Below are positions 53,699 through 58,142 of a DNA stretch of 58,142 nt, one piece after another. Both the position numbers and the translations under genes were made by a program. How positions within the stretch are numbered: the stretch's first letter is position 1; each line of letters starts with the position of its first letter. The DNA lies in assembly GCA_947593355.1 (NCBI GenBank), contig CANQDO010000004.1:1-58142 (forward strand). The letters are read 5' to 3'. The DNA comes from an uncultured Clostridia bacterium (GTDB lineage: Bacteria > Bacillota > Clostridia > TANB77 > CAG-508). A model generated the notes under the pieces. It made no database searches and was not told the origin of the DNA. It saw nothing but the letters and a program-made list of their open reading frames with translations.

Positions 53699-54490
53699 TT
53701 ATTCTTTAGCTAACTTTATTTCTTGCATATTATTGCCTAATAGCTTTGATGCAACATTTTTAAAATTCGTTTCAGTATCTGTTAAATATATTTCATACTT
53801 TGGCTCTGTTTCATTATTTTCCATACTATTTTGTATAAGCTCTTTTTTTAATGCTTTACTTAAAATCTCTCCTGTATCTATAATATCCACATTTTCCTGC
53901 AATTCATTTTTTATAATTTTTTTAAACAATGGATAGTGTGTACAGCCCAGAATTAAAGCCTGCAAGTTTTTATCCTTTAAGTCTTTTAAGTACTCTTTTA
54001 TTGTTAACACTGCAATTTCATTATCTATCCAACCCTCTTCTGCCATTGGTGCTAAAAGTGCACATGCCTTATTAATTACATTTGCATCTGGAATTTTTTG
54101 CAATATACTATTTTTCCATGCATTACTTCTTATAGTTCCAGCAGTAGCCATTACCCCTACATTTTTCATGTTCTTTTGCTCTATATATTCTACAGTTGAA
54201 TTTATTATACCTATGATAGGTATGTTATATAATTTTTTTACTTCATCTAATGCTTGGCTGGTGGCCGTTCCACAAGCTATTACTATTTGCTTAACACCTT
54301 TATTTATTAAAAATTCTATTCCTTTTTTGGTAAGTTCTACTATACTTTCTTTAGATTTGCTTCCATAAGGGAAACTTTTAGTGTCTCCTAAATAAACTAT
54401 GTTCTCATTTGGATTATACTTTATTATTTCTCTAAATACTGCTATTCCGCCCACTCCAGAATCAAAAACTCCTATTGGCCTTTTATCCAT
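53699..54490 (-). CDS. murI: Glutamate racemase
   Basis: 263 residues, normal length. GVFDSGVGGIAVFRE is the N-terminal motif with the catalytic Asp; the two catalytic Cys are in VIACGTATSQALD (near 73) and ILGCTHYPLFK (near 184). GDTKSFPYGSKS is the substrate loop. It makes D-glutamate for peptidoglycan. The ribosome site AAGGAATG precedes the ATG. Confidence 0.96.
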   Translation of the reverse strand: MDKRPIGVFDSGVGGIAVFREIIKYNPNENIVYLGDTKSFPYGSKSKESIVELTKKGIEFLINKGVKQIVIACGTATSQALDEVKKLYNIPIIGIINSTVEYIEQKNMKNVGVMATAGTIRSNAWKNSILQKIPDANVINKACALLAPMAEEGWIDNEIAVLTIKEYLKDLKDKNLQALILGCTHYPLFKKIIKNELQENVDIIDTGEILSKALKKELIQNSMENNETEPKYEIYLTDTETNFKNVASKLLGNNMQEIKLAKE

Positions 54491-54715
54491 TTATAATCAT
54501 TCCTTACATTTTATTTAGGTTTTTATTGGATTTACCTATAAACCATATTCTATATTTTAAACATCATTCGTCTTTCAAATTGCTCTACAATTTTCTACTT
54601 TTTTGCTTGTTATTCTACACCATTTTTTATAATTTTCATAGTATATAGTATAAGTTATATGCTTTATATTCAAGTATATACTAAAATATATTTAAAAGAA
54701 AGAGGTTTTATTAAT

Positions 54716-55183
54716 ATGGAATATGATAAAAATGTATGCCCTGTTGTAGAAGTAGATGGTGTAATTGCATCTGGAAAGCAATTTGACCTTGACATTCGTT
54801 TACCAGAAGACAATAGAAACGTTATATACGGCGTTATAAAAGATTGCTATGGTGATCCTGTATGTGATGCAGTAGTTAAATTAATAGAAATAGTATGTGA
54901 ATGTGGTAAAGAAGAAAGAAGACCTGTATCTCATACTTTTACAGATAAAGATGGCGATTTCGTATTTGGTCCTCTATGTGCAAATAAAGTTTATGCAATA
55001 GAAGTTTGGGTAGATAACGTAAAACATTGCAAAATATGTACTTCTTGTAAACATGAAGGAAAATGCTTAAAAGGCGTAAAAATGGAATGTAAACACGATA
55101 TGGACTGCAAACATGATGATGATTGCAAGCCTTGCAAAAAAGAAGATTATAGATGTGAATCTTCTGAAGATGTAGAAGACTAA
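54716..55183 (+). CDS. Cys/His-rich protein with carboxypeptidase-regulatory-like domain
   Basis: 155 residues from the ATG at 54716 (AGAGG upstream); an ATG at 54659 would add 19 unlikely residues. The core (about 40-110: NVIYGVIKDCYGDPVCDAVVKL, then HTFTDKDGDFVFGPL and YAIEVWVDNVKH, quoted in parts) is a carboxypeptidase-regulatory-like beta-sandwich. The tail is dense in Cys and His (CKICTSCKHEGKC, CKHDMDCKHDDDCKPC). No signal peptide is present. Similar Cys-rich proteins of Clostridia are thought to be spore-layer or metal-binding proteins; that is inference here. Confidence 0.78.
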   Translation: MEYDKNVCPVVEVDGVIASGKQFDLDIRLPEDNRNVIYGVIKDCYGDPVCDAVVKLIEIVCECGKEERRPVSHTFTDKDGDFVFGPLCANKVYAIEVWVDNVKHCKICTSCKHEGKCLKGVKMECKHDMDCKHDDDCKPCKKEDYRCESSEDVED

Positions 55184-55249
55184 TTTTATATCATTTTAAA
55201 AAATTTTGAGTTATCAAAATAAAATGTCAAAAACTAAATTTCAAAGATT

Positions 55250-55286
55250 AAAGGCAGATTTTAATTTATATCTGCCTTTAATTTTT
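55250..55286 (+). terminator. Terminator of the Cys-rich gene
   Basis: AAAGGCAGAT (55250-55259) pairs exactly with ATCTGCCTTT (55270-55279) and is followed by AATTTTTTAT on the plus strand. Confidence 0.93.
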
Positions 55287-55358
55287 TATATAACTTTATT
55301 AATATTTCATTCTTATTTTTTTGATATTATTCTATCAAGTTTGCATTTTTATTATATT

Positions 55359-55423
55359 ATGCAATTTTGCATACTTATTAATTAAAGATTTTGTATCCTT
55401 ATTATCTTATGCAATTTTGCATA
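55359..55423. repeat. Two copies of a palindromic core 50 bp apart
   Basis: TATGCAATTTTGCATA occurs at 55359-55374 region and again 50 bp later. Each is a near-perfect palindrome (ATGCAA/TTGCAT) set in a longer direct repeat that includes TTATTAT upstream. They may be paired binding sites or a recent duplication. Confidence 0.8.
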
Positions 55424-55468
55424 TATCAATTATTCCATCGGTATATAATTTAGCTTTGTTTCATTTTT

Positions 55469-55615
55469 CTACATTATTCCCATTTTTTTAGCAAATTGTC
55501 TACCCATTTTTACCATTTGTTTTTTGCTCTTTCCTTTCATTTCATTGTACATCATCATAGCTCCTGCAGAAACAATTCCACCAAATACCATACCTTTAAC
55601 AAATTTCATATCCAT
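55469..55615 (-). CDS. Small YtxH-like membrane-associated protein
   Basis: 48 residues, too short for many gene callers. GGAGGAAG lies just before the ATG at 55615. A Gly/Ala/Met-rich N-terminal helix (FVKGMVFGGIVSAGAMMMY) could span the membrane, followed by a basic helix (KGKSKKQMVKMGRQFAKKMG). The organisation recalls YtxH-type short proteins. It sits 30 bp after the TauE half gene, on the same strand. Confidence 0.7.
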   Translation of the reverse strand: MDMKFVKGMVFGGIVSAGAMMMYNEMKGKSKKQMVKMGRQFAKKMGIM

Positions 55616-55645
55616 AACTTCCTCCTTTTCTAAATTTTCTATTTA

Positions 55646-56023
55646 TTATGTCTTTTTTATCTTCATTTTATACTCTTTATATAGACTATATATTTCCCTT
55701 ATTGCTATAATTAGTATAAAAACTGCAAAATACTTTCTTAAGCTTTCTGTTTCAACTCTATCTGCAATTATTGCACCTATAACTGCACCTACTATTCCTA
55801 CAATAGAAATAACTTTCGCAATTTTTAAATCTATATTTTTCTGTTTTAAATTTATTATTATTGCTGCTATTGAAGTTGGAATAAAAAATACTAAATTTGT
55901 AGCTTGAGCCACATGCTGATTAAGTCCCATAAAAACTGAAAGTAAAAGTATTAATATTGTTCCTCCTCCCATTCCCATTCCACTTACTGTTCCAGCAATT
56001 AGTCCAAATAATATTTCAAGCAA
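55646..56023 (-). CDS. Half-length TauE/SafE family membrane protein (second of pair)
   Basis: 125 residues from a TTG (GGGGAG 7 bases upstream). Four membrane helices and the family motif GTVSGMGMGGGTILI near residue 10, with NLVFFIPTSIAAI. TauE/SafE (TSUP) permeases normally have about 250 residues made of two such halves; here each half is a separate gene. It should pair with the product of the gene 58 bp upstream to form a permease for sulfite, sulfonates or other small anions. Substrate unknown. Confidence 0.85.
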   Translation of the reverse strand: MLEILFGLIAGTVSGMGMGGGTILILLLSVFMGLNQHVAQATNLVFFIPTSIAAIIINLKQKNIDLKIAKVISIVGIVGAVIGAIIADRVETESLRKYFAVFILIIAIREIYSLYKEYKMKIKKT

Positions 56024-56081
56024 ATATAATCTCCCCTTTTATCATCATTCTTTTAATTAGTATATATTTTAATGAAAATAT

Positions 56082-56435
56082 TTAAAATAACATTTTAAAA
56101 GATACATATATTAAAAAAATAATAAATGCAATTCTTATATATCTAGTAGGCAATTTTTTCAAAAGTTTTGCACCTATTATCCCTCCTATTACTCCACCAA
56201 TCGCACATTTTATACCAATTTGCCAATCTATATGATTATCACTATAATAAAATATTCCACTAGCCACAACCATAGGCAAAATACAAAATACTGATGTTCC
56301 TCTTGCCTTCTTTTCATCCATATTTAATAAATAAGTAAAAGCAGGAACTAATATTAGCCCTCCCCCTGAAGCAAAGAACCCACTAATAAATCCTGCTATT
56401 AAACCAATTATTATATTTTTAATTTTTTTTACCAT
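56082..56435 (-). CDS. Half-length TauE/SafE family membrane protein (first of pair)
   Basis: 117 residues, four membrane helices, motif GFISGFFASGGGLILVPAF near residue 15 and RGTSVFCILPMVVASGI. It is homologous to the following gene in the same family position of the motif. Together they equal one full TSUP protein. The start (ATG at 56435) has AAAAGGAAAA upstream. Palindromic repeat copy 3 lies upstream, between it and the cysteine desulfurase gene. Confidence 0.85.
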   Translation of the reverse strand: MVKKIKNIIIGLIAGFISGFFASGGGLILVPAFTYLLNMDEKKARGTSVFCILPMVVASGIFYYSDNHIDWQIGIKCAIGGVIGGIIGAKLLKKLPTRYIRIAFIIFLIYVSFKMLF

Positions 56436-56497
56436 TACAGAATTTTCCTTTTTAATTTTTCTATAATAGTATTAATTATTTTTTCGTTTTTTATTCA

Positions 56498-56606
56498 TTA
56501 AACTATTAGGGACGGGGTTAAATAGTTTAGTGAAAATAATATATGCATGCTTTGCAATAAAGTAATCAATTCACTAAACTATTTAACCCCGTCCCTAATA
56601 GTTTAA
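56498..56606. repeat. Dispersed palindromic repeat, copy 3 (two-arm form, 109 bp)
   Basis: Arms 56498-56534 and 56570-56606 are perfect 37-bp reverse complements with the same unit and the same TGAA inner ends as the inner pairs of copies 1 and 2, but with the ACGGGGTT core of their outer pairs. The right arm is read through by the cysteine desulfurase gene, which ends inside the spacer at 56566. Confidence 0.96.
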
Positions 56607-57705
56607 TTAAATAGTCTATATCTTCTTTAGTATTTTCATCGCCAATTGTAATTCTTAAAGAGCCTTGAGCGTATTCAGGAGGCAACCCTATTGCCATAAG
56701 TACATGTGACGGATTTAGTGAACCTGATGTACAGGCACTTCCGCTTGATGCACATATTCCATTTTCATCTAATTTTAGTAAAAGTAGCTGACCATCTACA
56801 CCTTTAAATGATATATTAGCATTTCCTGGAAGCCTTTTCGTTCTATGTCCATTTAATTTAGCATTTGGTATTTTTTCTTCTATTTGTGATATATAATAAT
56901 CTCTTAATTTAGTTAGCTTTTCATTATATTGGTCGAAATTTTTATATGCAAGTTCTATTGCTTTTCCTAAGCCAACAATTCCTGCAACATTTTCTGTACC
57001 TGCCCTTTTATTTTTTTCTTGATGACCCCCATCTTGAATTCTTTCAAACTCTATTCCTTTTCTTACATATAAAGCTCCTACCCCCTTTGGACCATAAAAT
57101 TTATGTGCTGACATTGAAAGTAAATCTATATTTAAATAATCTACATCTATTCTTACATTTCCTATTGCTTGAACTGCATCTGTATGAAAGAAAATTTGAT
57201 GTCTTTTAGCTATTTCACCAATTTCTTTTATTGGTTGTATTGTTCCTATTTCATTATTTGCAAACATTATACTTATTAGAATTGTCGTGTCTTTTATTGA
57301 ATTCTCTAGTTCTTGCAAATTTATTAATCCATCCTTATCTACATTTAAATATGTTACTTCATAACCTTGTTTTTCTAATGTAGCACAAGTTTGCATTATG
57401 GCTGGGTGCTCTATTTTTGTTGTTATTATATGATTACCTTTATTTTTGTTGGCATATGCCACTCCTTTTAATGCTAAATTGTCACTTTCACTTCCACATG
57501 ATGTAAAATATACTTCTTTTGGTTCACAATTTATTGCTTTTGCCACCCTGCGCCTTGCTACATCTATTGCTTTTTTTGATTTTCTACCTATACTATACAA
57601 TGATGAAGCATTGCCATATTCTATGCTAAAATATGGTAACATTTCTTTTAGTACTTCTTCTTTTACAGCAGTAGTTGCAGCATGGTCAAAATATCTAATT
57701 TTCAT
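56566..57705 (-). CDS. iscS: Cysteine desulfurase (NifS/IscS type), C-terminus encoded by a repeat
   Basis: 379 residues from the ATG at 57705 (AAAGGAAG upstream); codons further upstream lack a site. MKIRYFDHAATT opens the protein, FHTDAVQAIG holds the PLP Asp, MSAHKFYGPKG the PLP Lys, and SSGSACTSGSLNPSHVL the catalytic Cys loop of group I desulfurases. It frees sulfur from cysteine for Fe-S clusters and thiolated tRNA. The natural end is near NTKEDIDYL; the last residues IKLLGTGLNSLVN come from palindromic repeat copy 3. No iscU or mnmA is in the window. Confidence 0.95.
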   Translation of the reverse strand: MKIRYFDHAATTAVKEEVLKEMLPYFSIEYGNASSLYSIGRKSKKAIDVARRRVAKAINCEPKEVYFTSCGSESDNLALKGVAYANKNKGNHIITTKIEHPAIMQTCATLEKQGYEVTYLNVDKDGLINLQELENSIKDTTILISIMFANNEIGTIQPIKEIGEIAKRHQIFFHTDAVQAIGNVRIDVDYLNIDLLSMSAHKFYGPKGVGALYVRKGIEFERIQDGGHQEKNKRAGTENVAGIVGLGKAIELAYKNFDQYNEKLTKLRDYYISQIEEKIPNAKLNGHRTKRLPGNANISFKGVDGQLLLLKLDENGICASSGSACTSGSLNPSHVLMAIGLPPEYAQGSLRITIGDENTKEDIDYLIKLLGTGLNSLVN

Positions 57706-57837
57706 TATAAAATTCTTCCTTTCTCTTGATAAACATATAAATATTAAAAATAATTTTAATTTCACATTGTCAAAATTTCTACTATATTATTATATTAACG
57801 TTTATATTTATTATTCTTTACTTTAATTCTATTTAAA

Positions 57838-57872
57838 CAAAAAAATTGTTAACCGCTAGGATTAACAATTTT
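57838..57872 (-). terminator. Terminator of the right-edge gene
   Basis: AAAATTGTTAA (57842-57852) pairs with TTAACAATTTT (57862-57872). A T-run follows on the minus strand. It lies between the partial gene and the cysteine desulfurase gene. Confidence 0.9.
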
Positions 57873-57896
57873 CTTATATTTATTTTATATTTTTTA

Positions 57897-58142
57897 CTAA
57901 TTTGATGCCCATCTTAAAACTTTAATATTTTTATAGGTATTTAATACTTCTGCATATTTAGTATATTCATCTTCCCAGATAATTTGTGGAATTTTATCAA
58001 ATGCTTCAAATACTTTTTCTGCTTCCATTAAAAATATTACTTGCTCTTGTACACTCATTTTCTCATATTTTTTTGAAAATGCATATAATTTATCTAATAA
58101 CTGGTTTGCTTCAATAAATGACCAGAAATCTTTTACTTTTAT
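57897..58142 (-). CDS. Unknown protein, C-terminal part only (5' end outside window)
   Basis: The last 81 residues are visible, ending at TAG 57897-57899. They are mostly helical and rich in aromatics (DFWSFIEANQLLDKLYAFSKK and IIWEDEYTKYAEVLNTYKN, in parts). No motif is recognised. A clear terminator follows, so the frame is probably real. Confidence 0.65.
   Translation of the reverse strand: MKVKDFWSFIEANQLLDKLYAFSKKYEKMSVQEQVIFLMEAEKVFEAFDKIPQIIWEDEYTKYAEVLNTYKNIKVLRWASN

Larger units (their letters stand above)
55184..55468. other. Intergenic stretch with terminator and palindromic direct repeats
   Basis: 285 bp without a gene. It begins with the terminator of the Cys-rich gene and then holds two copies of a 16-bp palindromic core listed separately. 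Confidence 0.75.

Overview
The window comes from a very AT-rich, low-GC Gram-positive spore-former of the Clostridia. The evidence is an intact sigK, a sortase with an LPKTG substrate, DivIVA and SepF, DisA next to RadA, and small Cys/Gly-rich proteins of the kind seen in spores. An uncultured gut Clostridia lineage would fit, but genus-level assignment is not possible from this sequence alone. Most genes lie on the minus strand. No rRNA, tRNA, CRISPR array or transposase was seen.

Layout. 1-2139: the start of a TadZ/CpaE-like protein, cut by the window edge, with AT-hooks and two kinds of in-frame tandem repeat, preceded by a small membrane protein. 2291-4475: sigK, then on the plus strand tspO and a DUF368 undecaprenyl-phosphate translocase. 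4485-9072: tRNA wobble-uridine modification genes (U32/trhP and trmR), a coiled-coil gene and typA. 9165-15448: rpsA, plsC, cmk, a P-loop/Asp23 fusion, dCMP deaminase, a cyclophilin and disA. 15522-24767: radA, a GH15 hydrolase overlapping a beta-CASP nuclease, an unknown 547-residue coiled-coil protein, and ftsK. 24768-25139: a gene-free stretch holding a 163-bp nested inverted repeat. 25140-32290: an ATP-synthase-b-like coiled coil, rsmD, divIVA, sepF, a HlyD-like protein, miaA, a four-helix membrane protein and mutL. 32473-36777: two tiny Cys-rich membrane proteins, a GC-richer secreted cell-wall-binding protein that looks acquired, and a two-component system. 37033-44950: metG, alpha-amylase, trmB, a DnaJ-domain membrane protein, DUF4364, proS and scpB. 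45094-50335: small unknown genes, a double-OB SSB, a frameshifted polysaccharide deacetylase, a GT-C glycosyltransferase and maf. 50466-57705: a PHP phosphoesterase, a thymidylate-kinase-like protein, the sortase pair, murI, a Cys-rich protein, two half-size TauE proteins and a cysteine desulfurase. A last gene runs off the right edge.

The most notable signal is a dispersed palindromic repeat family (35888-36102, 42427-42642, 56498-56606). Its 31-nt unit is itself a hairpin and is arranged in mirror-image pairs. Paired arms match each other exactly even where they differ from arms elsewhere. All three copies sit at gene 3' ends and supply stop codons. In proS and the cysteine desulfurase, two unrelated genes, the repeat encodes the same C-terminal residues IKLLGTGLNSL. 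This looks like a REP/MITE-type element that has been tolerated as coding sequence.

Other points of interest are the P-loop/Asp23 fusion, three GC-raised genes in an AT-rich background, a single-base frameshift in the deacetylase, and an inverted repeat over the promoter of an unknown gene. Functions are assigned from motifs read by eye. No database search was possible.
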